From: Chloroflexota bacterium
GTDB lineage: Bacteria > Chloroflexota > Dehalococcoidia > SHYD01
Direction: 5' to 3'
DNA: 35,082 bases
Assembly (NCBI GenBank): GCA_016190485.1
Contig: JACPQN010000045.1
Coordinates: 1 to 35,082, forward strand
The notes beneath the pieces are model-generated. The model saw only the letters and a program-made list of their open reading frames with translations. It had not been told where the DNA came from and ran no database searches. Positions 17,161 through 24,760 of the stretch are shown in pieces. The translations under genes were made by a program, and so were the position numbers. Each line of letters begins with the position of its first letter. Positions within the stretch are counted from its first letter, which is position 1.

Positions 17161-17613
17161 ATGGCTGAGGATAAGGAAACATTACTGCAGCACTACCGGG
17201 AGATGCGGGAAGATCTGCTCTCTGCCATCGACGGTCTCAGCGACGAACTGATGACCGAACCGTCGCTCGATGGCTGGTCGGTCAAGGATCACCTGGCGCA
17301 CCTCGCGCACTGGGATGATCTCCGGGCCAGTGAAGTGGTGCGCATCTCTGCCGGCCACGACTCAGCCTGGCGTATGACGGGCGATCAAGATGCGGTCTAC
17401 AACGCGCTGGCGCACGACCTGTGGCTAGCCCTGTCGCTGGACCAGGTGAGGTGGGAGCTGGCGACATCGCGGCAGAGATTGCTTGACTCGATCTCGTCTG
17501 CGACCGCGCGGGGACTGGATGGTTCGCTCTACGGCGAGGCGGGTCTGCGGAGCCTGCACGACGCAGCGCACACGGGATGGATCAAGCGCTGGCGGGGGGA
17601 ACGAGGTGTCTAG
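17161..17613 (+). CDS. DinB-like metal-binding protein
   Basis: This 150-residue four-helix protein of the DinB/DfsB superfamily has WSVKDHLAHLAHWDDLRASEV (~40-60), carrying the first His ligands, and a C-terminal LHDAAHTGWIKRW, carrying further His. DinB-like proteins coordinate a divalent metal by three His; many are thiol-dependent transferases or damage-induced proteins of unknown activity. ATG 17161 is chosen for its CAGGAGAGACGG ribosome-binding site and homology; ATG 17116 would add 15 residues. Monocistronic in appearance. Confidence 0.75.
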   Translation: MAEDKETLLQHYREMREDLLSAIDGLSDELMTEPSLDGWSVKDHLAHLAHWDDLRASEVVRISAGHDSAWRMTGDQDAVYNALAHDLWLALSLDQVRWELATSRQRLLDSISSATARGLDGSLYGEAGLRSLHDAAHTGWIKRWRGERGV

Positions 17614-17647
17614 AACCCATACGACTTTTCTTCCTGCGGCCAGCCGT

Positions 17648-17653
17648 TATAAT
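17648..17653 (+). promoter_or_regulatory. -10 element before the M20 peptidase
   Basis: Perfect TATAAT at 17648-17653, 42 bp before ATG 17695. The -35 position (17625-17630, CTTTTC) is weak. Confidence 0.45.
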
Positions 17654-17694
17654 AGGCCTGCATACGAGGCCACGCCCCTGACAAAGGAGCCACG

Positions 17695-18849
17695 ATGATC
17701 AACCAGCAGCGGCTGCGAGACTACTTCCTGGAGCTGGTAAAGATCGACAGCGAGTCCCGCCACGAGCGACAGGTGGCGCTGAAGCTGTGGGCCGACCTGG
17801 AGGCCCTGGGCGCCACCGTGGTGGAGGACGACGCCGGGAGCAAGATCGGCAGCGACAGCGGCAACCTCATCGCCGTGCTCAAGGGCAACCGGCCTGACGT
17901 GCCGCCCCTGCTCCTCTCGGCCCACATGGACACGGTGGTGCCGGGCAAGAGCATCAAGCCCGTGGTGGAGGGCGATATCGTCCGCACCGACGGCGCCACC
18001 ATCCTGGGAGGCGACGACAAGTCGGGCGTGGCGGCTCTGATGGAGGCGGTGCGCTGCGCCCGCGAGCAGGGCCTGCCCCTGAGCGACCTGGAGGTGGTCT
18101 TTACCATCTGCGAAGAAAAGGGACTGCTGGGCGCCAAGGAGGTGGACGTCTCCCGCCTCCGTTCGCGCTACGGCCTGGTGCTGGACTCCGACCAACCGGG
18201 GGTGCTCTTCACCCGGGCGCCGGCGGCCGACCACATGGAGTTCCGCGTCTACGGCCTGGAGGCCCACGCGGGCGTGGCGCCGGAGCGGGGCCTGAGCGCC
18301 ATCAAGGTGGCCGCAGAGGCCATCGCCCAGATGCGCCTGGGCCGCATCGACTTTGAGACCACGGCCAACATCGGCGTCATCAACGGCGGCGCGGCCACCA
18401 ACATCATCCCCAACCAGGTGGTGGTCCACGGCGAAGCCCGCAGCCGCAGCCTGGAGAAGCTGGAGGCGCAGACCCGCCACATGGTCGGGCGCTTCGAAGA
18501 AGCGGCGGCACGCCATTCGGTGACCCTGGACGGCAAGACGGTCCAGGCCCGGGTCGAGCCGAAGATCATCCGGGCCTACGACGCCATGAACGTCCCCGAC
18601 GACGCGCCCATCGTCAGGCTGGTGCAGGAGGCTGCCGCGGCCCTGGGCGGGACCGTGCCGCTGAAGGCCATGGGCGGCGGTTGCGACGCGAACGTCTTCA
18701 ACGGCAAGGGGCTCTCCGTGGCCAACCTGGGCACCGGCATGCGGGACATCCACACCACCAGCGAGTGGCTGGACTTCCGGGACCTGGAGCAAACGGCGGA
18801 GTTGCTGCTGGAGGTGGTGCGGCGGCACAGCACGGGGAAGGCGCTTTGA
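17695..18849 (+). CDS. PepT-like M20 family metallopeptidase
   Basis: This 384-residue zinc peptidase closely resembles the PepT-like group. The two-metal site residues are all visible: H77 and D79 (SAHMDTVVPG), D107/D108 (GGDDKSG), the catalytic pair E140-E141 (TICEEKG), D164 (VLDSDQPG) and H353 (DIHTTSEWLD). The dimerisation domain (~180-290) contains AHAGVAPERGLSAI. The likely role is hydrolysis of short peptides in the cytoplasm. AAAGGAGCCACG precedes the ATG. Not linked functionally to its neighbours. Confidence 0.9.
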   Translation: MINQQRLRDYFLELVKIDSESRHERQVALKLWADLEALGATVVEDDAGSKIGSDSGNLIAVLKGNRPDVPPLLLSAHMDTVVPGKSIKPVVEGDIVRTDGATILGGDDKSGVAALMEAVRCAREQGLPLSDLEVVFTICEEKGLLGAKEVDVSRLRSRYGLVLDSDQPGVLFTRAPAADHMEFRVYGLEAHAGVAPERGLSAIKVAAEAIAQMRLGRIDFETTANIGVINGGAATNIIPNQVVVHGEARSRSLEKLEAQTRHMVGRFEEAAARHSVTLDGKTVQARVEPKIIRAYDAMNVPDDAPIVRLVQEAAAALGGTVPLKAMGGGCDANVFNGKGLSVANLGTGMRDIHTTSEWLDFRDLEQTAELLLEVVRRHSTGKAL

Positions 18850-18935
18850 CACCCTCTCCCTTTGAGACTTGTGGTGAGCACTGTCGAACCAGAGGGCAGC
18901 CTGCCTGCCGGTAGGCAGGGGTGAGGGGGAACGGT
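18850..18935. repeat. Nested palindromic repeat
   Basis: CCCTCTCCCTTTGAG (18852) and GGGTGAGGGGGAAC (18919) form an interrupted, decayed inverted pair of the CCCTCACCCT...GAGAGGG type seen at 24716-24750 and 29870-29908. A CTGCCTGCCGGTAGGCAG palindrome sits inside (18901-18918), suggesting one repeat inserted in another. Confidence 0.5.
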
Positions 18936-18972
18936 CCAGTAGCCACCTTTCTGAGTGGGCAGCTCTAGCTCT

Positions 18973-19803
18973 ATGACGGAGTTGCTCCAGGCCATCCTCC
19001 TGGGGATTGCTCAGGGCATCACGGAGTTCGCCCCCATCAGCAGCACCGCCCACCTGGTGCTGATCCCCTGGCTCTTCGGCTGGGAGAGCCCCCTCCTCAA
19101 CAGCCTCACCTTCGACGTTGCCCTGCACATGGGGACCCTGGCCGCCACCCTCTGGTACTTCTCCCGGGAGTGGGAGCGCCTCCTGCGGGCGGGACTGGCC
19201 AGCCTGAGAGAGCGCAGCCTGGCGGGAGACCCCTGGCGACGGCTGGCCTGGCTGGTGCTGCTGGCCACCATCCCCGGTGTAGTGGCTGGCGCCTTGCTGG
19301 AGGACCAGGCGGAGGAGCTCTTCCGGGCGCCCTGGCTGGTGGCGGCCACCCTGATCCTCCTGGGTCTGGCGCTGGCTCTGGCGGAGCGCTGGGGCGCCAA
19401 GCACCGGGACATGCTGGACCTGGAGGCGTTGCCGGCTCTGGCCATGGGCCTGGGACAGGCGCTGGCCATCGTCCCCGGCGTCTCCCGCAGCGGCGGCACC
19501 ATGACGGTAGGGCTGCTGGTGGGCCTGGAGCGGCAGGCCGCGGCGCGCTTCTCCTTCCTCATGGCCACGCCCATCATGGCGGGCGCCGGCCTCAAGAAGC
19601 TCCCCACCATTCTCTCTCTGGGCGCGTCGGCGGGCGAGGCGACGGTGATGCTCGCGGGCTTCCTCAGCTCCGCGGTGGTGGGCTACCTGTGCATCAAGTA
19701 CCTGCTGCGCTACCTCCAGTTCGGCACGCTCTACCCTTTCGTGTGGTACCGGCTGGCGCTGGGGGCGGTGGTGCTAGTGGTGTATTTCGCGAGAGGGGGA
19801 TAA
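18973..19803 (+). CDS. uppP: Undecaprenyl-diphosphatase UppP (BacA family)
   Basis: This 276-residue polytopic membrane enzyme recycles undecaprenyl diphosphate to the monophosphate lipid carrier for cell-wall and glycan export, and overproduction gives bacitracin resistance in the family. Both signature motifs are intact: GIAQGITEFAPISSTAHLV (11-29, with E18 and H27) and PGVSRSGGTMT (168-178, with the catalytic-type Arg172). ATG 18973 matches the homologous start; GTG 18955 is possible. No neighbouring murein or polysaccharide genes apart from the glycosyltransferase fusion 8 kb away. Confidence 0.93.
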   Translation: MTELLQAILLGIAQGITEFAPISSTAHLVLIPWLFGWESPLLNSLTFDVALHMGTLAATLWYFSREWERLLRAGLASLRERSLAGDPWRRLAWLVLLATIPGVVAGALLEDQAEELFRAPWLVAATLILLGLALALAERWGAKHRDMLDLEALPALAMGLGQALAIVPGVSRSGGTMTVGLLVGLERQAAARFSFLMATPIMAGAGLKKLPTILSLGASAGEATVMLAGFLSSAVVGYLCIKYLLRYLQFGTLYPFVWYRLALGAVVLVVYFARGG

Positions 19804-19883
19804 TAGCAGATTTCACGCAGACGAAGCTAAACAGGGCGTCATAAGTAGTTGCGTATATGGCCCGACTGTGGTACGGTCGGGCC

Positions 19884-20592
19884 ATGAGAGCATTAACGGT
19901 TCCCGACAAGGAGTTGGTAGTGCAGGCGCTGCAGGCCGAGATGCGACGCTCGCGGCAGGCACGGTATGACCACCGGCTGCATGCGGTCCTGCTGGTGGCC
20001 CAAGACATGAGTTGCCCCGAGGTCGCTGCCCGCCTCGGCGACGCACCCCGCACGGTGGAGTACTGGGTCCGCCGCTTCCTGGCCGATGGCCTGGCCGGGC
20101 TGAGCGAGACCGAGCGCCCTGGACGGCCCTCCCGCTTAACGACGGAACACCTGGCGGTCATCAACACCGTCCTGCGGGATACGCCGACGGCCGCGGGCCT
20201 GCGCGGCCAGTTGTGGGATGGCACGCTGCTGGCGGCGTTCGTGGCCCAGCGGTTTGGGGTCCCGCTGGGGGTCCGGCAATGCCAGCGGCTGTTCCGTCAG
20301 TTGGGCTTCCGCCTGCGCAAGCCGCGGCCCCTGCTGGCCCACGCCGATCCCGAGCGGCAAGCCGCCCATAAAAAACCTCCCGGACTGGATGCGGGATGAC
20401 ACCATCGACCTGTGGGCCATGGACGAAGTGCACTTCCAGCAGCACGGCTCCCGCTGCCGTCTGTGGGTGCCGCCGGAGGCGAAGGACCCGATCCTGCTCC
20501 AGCACCCGACTCGTCGCAGCGTCGGCTACTTCGGGGCGGTTCGCTTGCGCAACGGCGCGTTCGTCGTTCGGCGCGAGCTGGACCGGTTCAAA
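19884..20592 (+). pseudogene. IS630-family transposase, frameshifted and 3'-truncated
   Basis: The first frame (19884 to 20399) encodes an IS630-type helix-turn-helix half (SCPEVAARLGDAPRTVEYWVRRFL, ETERPGRPSRLTTE). At an A6 run (20370-20375) similarity passes to the +1 frame, which carries the start of the DDE domain, LPDWMRDDTIDLWAMDEVHFQQHGS (first catalytic Asp in MDEVHF), and ends at ELDRF near 20586. The rest of the catalytic domain, with the later acidic residues, is absent; the sequence turns into an unrelated - strand gene. The A6 shift could be a recoding site or a one-base insertion, but the truncation makes the element dead. A 10-bp inverted repeat (19857-19866/19876-19885) overlaps the start and may be part of the original end. 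Confidence 0.75.
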
Positions 20593-20594
20593 AT

Positions 20595-20718
20595 CGTAAT
20601 CAATGAGACGGTTGTCGTCTCCCGCAAAAGGCTCGGTGTGGTCAACCTTGCCGGGGCGCAGGCACACATAGGGGGCGTCTGCCTTCCGGGAGTAGTGCGT
20701 TTTCACGGCCTGGGCCAT
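20595..20718 (-). pseudogene. DUF2283-like protein, C-terminus lost at the IS junction
   Basis: On the - strand from ATG 20718: AQAVKTHYSRKADAPYVCLRPGKVDHTEPF then DDNRLIDYDFEP. This matches the DUF2283 pattern (YDkeADalYi.l..gkv..T.....vivDyD..G.vvGiEil). After VDYD-equivalent IDYD the expected GxxVGIEIL end is replaced by antisense transposase sequence (from ~20592 leftwards). DUF2283 proteins are often partners of DUF4258 toxin-like proteins; no partner is present. The open frame continues to 20161 only as antisense of the transposase. Confidence 0.6.
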
Positions 20719-20724
20719 GTTCCC

Positions 20725-20983
20725 ACGTGTCATGCTGAGGAACGCAGCGGCGAAGCATCTACTCCAGGGCTAGTAGACCCCTCACGGAGTTTATCCTGAG
20801 GCATCGAAAGGTTCCGGGTGACAACCGGGATCGCTAAACAACGCATCGCGGCGTTGCCTGAGCCTGTCGAAGGCACCGCCGCCGGTCGCTTCGACAGGCT
20901 CAGCAAACGGCGGCAAAATGCTCCATCAACCATTGAGTGCTGGGCGAAGCGAGTTGTTCGGCGGTCTCGACCACCCTCCGCGG
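20725..20983. repeat. Dispersed repeat cluster
   Basis: No gene seen. Contains a TGTCATGCTGAGGAACGCAG unit near 20729, a CTAGTAGACCCCTCACGGAG unit near 20770 (relative of 81-105 at the window start), and an inverted pair GGCGTTGCCTGAGCCTGTCG (20850) / CGACAGGCTCAGCAAACGGC (20891) of the family that disrupts hepT. Confidence 0.55.
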
Positions 20984-21055
20984 CTATTGTGGACTGATCC
21001 CCTTGGGGTAGTCCATCTGGCCCCAGTGCTCGTGCTCGTGGCCGGCGTAGGCTAG
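20984..21055 (-). pseudogene. DinB C-terminal fragment (partial duplication)
   Basis: The - strand reads LAYAGHEHEHWGQMDYPKGISPQ then TAG (20986-20984). This is a near copy of the last ~24 residues of the DinB protein at 21573-22085 (LARAGHEHEHWGQMDYLKGIMPAEE). At DNA level 20998-21046 matches 21593-21641 at 47 of 49 positions, same orientation. The hicBA pair lies exactly between the two copies, and the hicA stop falls inside this fragment. Confidence 0.8.
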
Positions 21056-21261
21056 GCCTGGTCAATATCCCTTCTGCTTATCCCCAAGTCACGAAGGATC
21101 GTTGCGACTGTGCCTGGCCTCAGATCGTCTCCGCCCCAGTTGGGGATGGTTGTGCGGGCTCCAGTTTGGCGGTTGATCCAGACTTCATGATCGCCCCTGG
21201 CCTGGCGGTCGAACTCACAACCCAGGGCGCGCAGCTTCCGAGCTAGCTCTCGGTAGTTCAC
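21052..21261 (-). CDS. hicA: HicA-type mRNA interferase toxin
   Basis: This 69-residue HicA has the double-stranded RNA-binding-like fold pattern: NYRELARKLRALGCEFDRQARGDHEVWINRQTG...TIPNWGGDDLRPGTVATILRDLGIS. The catalytic His is in RGDHEVW (~H25). HicA cleaves mRNA and is blocked by HicB. Its start overlaps the hicB stop by ATGA (21258-21261). The C-terminus ends in the duplicated DinB fragment, but the HicA core is complete. Confidence 0.85.
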   Translation of the reverse strand: MNYRELARKLRALGCEFDRQARGDHEVWINRQTGARTTIPNWGGDDLRPGTVATILRDLGISRRDIDQA

Positions 21262-21530
21262 CCAATGACTACCACCTCTCCGCGAGCTTCCTGCTGCCCC
21301 TCAATCTCAATAGCCGCGGCCTCGAGCTCAATGGGAATGGGCTGGTTATGGGCACGATAGGACTCCACAAAAGCCGTTGCGACGCTCTGCAAGTACTCGA
21401 GGGCTTTGCCTGGCGTATCGCCCCAGGCCCGGCACCCCGGAAGTGAAGGTGCCTCAACGAGATACTTGCCCTCGGTTTGTTCGCTGGGTTGGTGGATGAC
21501 CACGGGCAGATGATAAAGTTTTACTGACAT
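21258..21530 (-). CDS. hicB: HicB-type antitoxin
   Basis: This ~90-residue protein has the HicB RNase-H-like fold pattern: LYHLPVVIHQPSEQTEGKYLVEAPSLPGCRAWGDTPGKALEYLQSVATAFVESY. The SLPGCxAWGDTxxxAL segment is diagnostic. It has no obvious helix-turn-helix C-terminus, so regulation of its own promoter may depend on another feature. ATG 21530 is chosen by homology; an upstream ATG at 21569 would add 13 residues that overlap the DinB stop region. The antitoxin is upstream of the toxin. Confidence 0.83.
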   Translation of the reverse strand: MSVKLYHLPVVIHQPSEQTEGKYLVEAPSLPGCRAWGDTPGKALEYLQSVATAFVESYRAHNQPIPIELEAAAIEIEGQQEARGEVVVIG

Positions 21531-21572
21531 TGCTCGGCTCAACCCCTTGCCCTTTGCTCCAGTGTACAACAG

Positions 21573-22085
21573 CTATTCCTCCGCAGGCATAATCCCCTTC
21601 AGGTAGTCCATCTGGCCCCAGTGCTCGTGCTCGTGGCCGGCCCGGGCCAGCAGGTAGACGCCGATGGGCGTCTCGGGCATGCCGGGCATGGGACCTTGTA
21701 GGGACGCGTCGGTGCTGGCCAGCAGGTAGGCCAGGGTGGCCTCCCGCACCCGGTAGTAGTAGCCAATGATGTCCAGGAGCCCGGGCATGGGGAAGTCCCG
21801 CACCTGCTGGGCGGTGAACCCGAAGCCCGTGGCCTCGGGGTCGATGCCGAAGCGCCCGTGCCACCCCTCCGTCTGCCAGAGCTGCGGCCCGCCGCCGATG
21901 CGGGTCTGGAGGTGGTAGTCCTCTCGGCGGGCCAGGTGCCACAGCAGGAAGCCGATGGGGTTCGCGTCGCTGCCGGCGGGCCGCCACAGGAGCTGGCCTC
22001 GGCTCAGGCCGGCCACGGTTCCCAGAGTGCGCTTCCGGAGCGCTTCCAGCTCCCGGGCCAGAGTGTCTCGGAAGAAGTTGTCCAT
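21573..22085 (-). CDS. DinB family protein
   Basis: This 170-residue DinB-like four-helix bundle has FFRDTLARELEALRKRTLGTVAGLS, then GFLLWHLARREDYHLQTRIGG with the first His ligand, and GHEHEHWGQMDYLKGI at the C-terminus with the His cluster. RBS AAGGAGC is 6 nt before ATG 22085. It is 11 bp behind the alpha/beta hydrolase, so the two are likely co-transcribed. The function is a metal-dependent transferase or hydrolase of unknown substrate. Part of its 3' end is duplicated on the far side of hicBA. Confidence 0.82.
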   Translation of the reverse strand: MDNFFRDTLARELEALRKRTLGTVAGLSRGQLLWRPAGSDANPIGFLLWHLARREDYHLQTRIGGGPQLWQTEGWHGRFGIDPEATGFGFTAQQVRDFPMPGLLDIIGYYYRVREATLAYLLASTDASLQGPMPGMPETPIGVYLLARAGHEHEHWGQMDYLKGIMPAEE

Positions 22086-22096
22086 GTTGCTGCTCC

Positions 22097-22960
22097 TTAC
22101 ACCGCGGCAGCCGTCGCCGCAAGCTGGCGGGCCACGAAGGACTTCATCAGGGCCAGCGCCCGCTCGCTCTCAGGGCCGGGGTGGTTGGCGAAACCGTGGG
22201 GCATATCGGGGAAGAGCTCCAGCTCCACGTGGCCGCCCGCCGCCCGGTAGGTCTCGGCGAAGCGGTTGGGTATCTCCAAGGGAATATTGGCGTCGGCCGT
22301 GCCCTGGATGATGAGCACCGAGGGCAACGCCTGGGCCTCGCCCCGCTCCACCAGCTCCTGGGGGTTGCCTTCTCGCATGGCCGCTTCGGTCAGGAAGTAC
22401 CCCTCCGTCAGGTTAGCCAGGCGCTCGATGCCCGCCCGCCGGGCGTACAGGTAGCGGGCGTAGGAGTCGATGACGGGCCAGCAGGCCACAACGTACGTGA
22501 GGCGAGCATCCACTGCTGCGGCTTCTGGCAGCGGCAGCGCCGCGTAGCGGGAGTCATGAGGCCGAAGGGCGCTCAGCAGCACCGTGTGGCCGCCGCTGGA
22601 AGCTCCCAGGCCGCCTACCGTGGCGGCGTCGGCGTTGAAGTCCCGGGCGTGGGCCTTGAGCCAGCGGGTGGCGTAGTGCACATCGGCCACCTGCGCGGGG
22701 TAGGGGTGCTGCGGCGCCAGGCGGAAATCGATGGCGAGCACCACGATGCCGCTGGCTGCGAGAGACTGGTCAATGAGGGCGTCGCTGGCGCGGCTGCCGC
22801 CGCTCCACACGCCGCCGTGAACGTCCAGCAGGGCGGGGAAAGGTCCGGTACCCTGGGGCTGATAGAGGGTGGCCAGCCAGTCCCGGTCCCCATCGCGGCG
22901 GTAGACCACGTCGCGGGCCTGAACCTGGTACTCACCGGTAGGAGCGTAGCGGGGCGCCAT
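22097..22960 (-). CDS. Alpha/beta hydrolase, esterase/lipase (HGG) type
   Basis: This 287-residue hydrolase has the oxyanion motif DVHGGVW (46-52), nucleophile elbow GASSGG with S121, and an acid/His pair in GTADANIP and MPHGFANHPGP near the C-terminus. This is the hormone-sensitive-lipase-like layout for short-chain esters. ATG 22960 follows AAGGAGG; the open frame extends to 23029 but without homology. The physiological ester is unknown. Confidence 0.87.
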   Translation of the reverse strand: MAPRYAPTGEYQVQARDVVYRRDGDRDWLATLYQPQGTGPFPALLDVHGGVWSGGSRASDALIDQSLAASGIVVLAIDFRLAPQHPYPAQVADVHYATRWLKAHARDFNADAATVGGLGASSGGHTVLLSALRPHDSRYAALPLPEAAAVDARLTYVVACWPVIDSYARYLYARRAGIERLANLTEGYFLTEAAMREGNPQELVERGEAQALPSVLIIQGTADANIPLEIPNRFAETYRAAGGHVELELFPDMPHGFANHPGPESERALALMKSFVARQLAATAAAV

Positions 22961-23067
22961 GGGGGCCTCCTTCTCGATTCGCTCACGCTGCGCTGCTAAG
23001 GTGGCGGAAGGCCTCAGAAGTGAGATCACCCAGAGGCCTTCGATGCGGTCGACCGAATCAGCCGACC

Positions 23068-23289
23068 TTAAGCGGCATATGTAACGATCTCCAACTCCGC
23101 TGCCGTATCTGCCTTACTGAGAAGGTGATCGATCCTCGCCATCACCGCGTCTTCCAGAAGATACTCCGGACAGCTGCGGCATTGCAGCACAGGCGAGTCC
23201 TTGATGATGACGATTGCCTGATCGCCAACCCTAAAGGGCACTTGCGTGACTATCCTTTGTAATGCGGCCCCGCAAACATGACATTTCAT
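23068..23289 (-). CDS. YgiT-type zinc-finger protein (MqsA-like), orphan antitoxin
   Basis: This 73-residue protein begins MKCHVCGAALQRIVTQVPFRVGDQAIVIIKDSPVLQCRSCPEYLLED. The CxxC pairs at C3-C6 and C37-C40 form the zinc site of the YgiT/MqsA N-terminal domain. Such small proteins usually lie beside a DUF4258 or MqsR-like toxin. No toxin gene is present on either side: downstream is the hydrolase region, upstream a terminator and a crotonase. It may have been left after loss of the toxin. Confidence 0.75.
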   Translation of the reverse strand: MKCHVCGAALQRIVTQVPFRVGDQAIVIIKDSPVLQCRSCPEYLLEDAVMARIDHLLSKADTAAELEIVTYAA

Positions 23290-23341
23290 AGTAGTGTCTG
23301 CCTTGTCTTGAGGTCTGGGCTCTCACTGCCAGAGAAGCGAA

Positions 23342-23376
23342 GCCCCGTTCTTCGCCGAGGTCTCGAAGAACGGGGC
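23342..23376 (-). terminator. Hairpin terminator of the crotonase gene
   Basis: Perfect 13-bp arms GCCCCGTTCTTCG (23342-23354) and CGAAGAACGGGGC (23364-23376) with a 9-nt loop lie 26 bp beyond the crotonase stop. On - the sequence after it is TTCGCTTCTC, a modest T-rich tract; on + it is ATTTTG. Confidence 0.7.
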
Positions 23377-23402
23377 ATTTTGCTGCCAGGCGCAGGTGCT
23401 CC

Positions 23403-24197
23403 TTACCGTCCCGACCACTGGGGCTTGCGCTTCTCCGCAAAGGCCTTGGGGCCCTCGATGCGGTCGGGGGAGTCCGCCGAGCGCTGGGCCCAGTAGAAGT
23501 TGTGGTTGAAGGCCACGGGCAGGGGCATGTCCAGCCCTTCCATGGCGCCCTGCTTGCTGGCCCGCACCGAGAGGGGCGCACACTCCATGATCTCCTCGAT
23601 CCAGCGCTCCACGGTGCCCATGAGGTCTTTGGCGGGCACCACCTCGTTCACCAGCCCCCAGCGGTGAGCCTCCTGGGCCGTCATGAATTTGCCGGTGAGG
23701 ATGTAGCCCATGGCGATCTTCTGCGGGATCATGCGGGGCAGACGCAGGATGCCGCCCGCGCCGGCGATGAGGCCCCGTTTGGGCTCCGGCAGGCCGAGCT
23801 GCGCGTTCTCCGCGGCGATGACGATGTCGCAGGCCAGGGCCATCTCCAGCCCGCCGCCCAGGGCGTAGCCGTTGACCGCGGCAATAATGGGCTTCCAGAT
23901 GCGGAAGCGGGGGTTGGTGAGGCCGCCGAAGCCTCCCAGCGGGCCGATGCCAAAGCGCTCGCCCCGGGCCGCGGCCTCCGCGGTGGCCTTCAGGTCGTTG
24001 CCGGCGGAGAAGGCCCGCTCCCCCGCGCCGGTGAGGACGCCGATCCACATCTCCGGGTCCTGCTCGAAATCGGCCCAGATCTCGTAAAGCTCGTGGTTGG
24101 CCGGGGCATGCAGCGCGTTCATCACCTCGGGCCGGTTGACCGTCACGTAACCCACGTGGCCCTTCTTCTCGTAGGTGGCGTACCTGTAGTCCGGCAT
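23403..24197 (-). CDS. Enoyl-CoA hydratase/isomerase (crotonase)
   Basis: This 264-residue crotonase keeps both catalytic glutamates: E118 in NGYALGGGLEMAL and E138 in LGLPEPKRG. It also has the oxyanion-hole segments AFSAGNDLK (62-70) and AGAGG. It should hydrate a 2-enoyl-CoA; the C-terminal GPKAFAEKRKPQWSGR is typical of the carnitinyl-CoA dehydratase-like subgroup. ATG 24197 is preceded by AAAGGAGGAGCC; the longer open frame to 24383 would overlap the divergent Cys-rich gene. Probably works with the acyl-CoA dehydrogenase and CoA-transferases of the window. Confidence 0.9.
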   Translation of the reverse strand: MPDYRYATYEKKGHVGYVTVNRPEVMNALHAPANHELYEIWADFEQDPEMWIGVLTGAGERAFSAGNDLKATAEAAARGERFGIGPLGGFGGLTNPRFRIWKPIIAAVNGYALGGGLEMALACDIVIAAENAQLGLPEPKRGLIAGAGGILRLPRMIPQKIAMGYILTGKFMTAQEAHRWGLVNEVVPAKDLMGTVERWIEEIMECAPLSVRASKQGAMEGLDMPLPVAFNHNFYWAQRSADSPDRIEGPKAFAEKRKPQWSGR

Positions 24198-24342
24198 GGC
24201 TCCTCCTTTGTGTTCGTGCGATTGCGAGGGTATTGTACGGTGCAAGTCCAGGCTTGTCCAACGATGGCCGGGGAGGTAGGATGTACCTGGGAGCGAGCCT
24301 ACTTCCAACAAACCACCGCTCCGTCCAGCAAAGGAGGAACCC

Positions 24343-24663
24343 ATGGAGTTCATCGTGCGCCAGTTGTCCAGCAGGCCCGACACCGTGCTGGTGCGCTACG
24401 ACTGTGCCTGCGGTTGCAAGCCCGGTGTGGAGTACAAGCAGCAGAGCGGCGGCGTGGGCCACGAGCACTGCTGTTGCGGCAACGTCCACTTTGTGGGCAG
24501 GGACGCCCAGGGGCAGATGAAGGCCTACCTGGAGGACCGCAAGGCCCAAGGGATGGACGACGAGGTGGGCGGTTACACCCTCCACGAGACCACCGTGGCC
24601 GCGCCCTGGGGCGAGACTATTGCGGTGGCCTACGCACTACCCAACACGCCCAAGAAGCACTAG
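24343..24663 (+). CDS. Cysteine-rich small protein, function unknown
   Basis: This 106-residue protein has seven Cys clustered early: YDCACGCKPGV (three Cys) and GHEHCCCGNVHFVG (three Cys and three His), apart from the rest of the chain, which is Cys-free. The spacing suggests a bound metal or iron-sulfur site. The C-terminus (VGGYTLHETTVAAPWGETIAVAYALP) looks like a beta-rich domain. RBS AAAGGAGG is 7 nt before the ATG. It is divergent from the crotonase, and the intergenic 145 bp should hold both promoters. I do not recognise the family. Confidence 0.65.
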   Translation: MEFIVRQLSSRPDTVLVRYDCACGCKPGVEYKQQSGGVGHEHCCCGNVHFVGRDAQGQMKAYLEDRKAQGMDDEVGGYTLHETTVAAPWGETIAVAYALPNTPKKH

Positions 24664-24756
24664 CAGTTGCTCATGACCGTGGGCCACGACCGCAGACGAA
24701 AATCCTGGAGCCATCACCCTCACCCTATCCCTCTCCCTCAAGGGAGAGGGAATTAT
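24664..24756. repeat. Palindromic repeat after the Cys-rich gene
   Basis: Core CCCTCACCCT near 24717 and the inverted pair TCTCCCTC/GAGGGAGA near 24733-24750. The preceding ~50 bp resemble the left flank of the copy at 29817-29910, so the repeat unit is about 90 bp. Confidence 0.55.
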
Positions 24757-24760
24757 CGGG

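Noticed and set aside
18955-18973. Upstream GTG start for uppP at 18955
   Set aside because: Adds MGSSSS with no homology; ATG 18973 matches the conserved start of the family.
20371-20400. A6 run in the transposase as proven programmed frameshifting
   Set aside because: Possible, but the element is also truncated, so a simple indel cannot be distinguished from recoding here.
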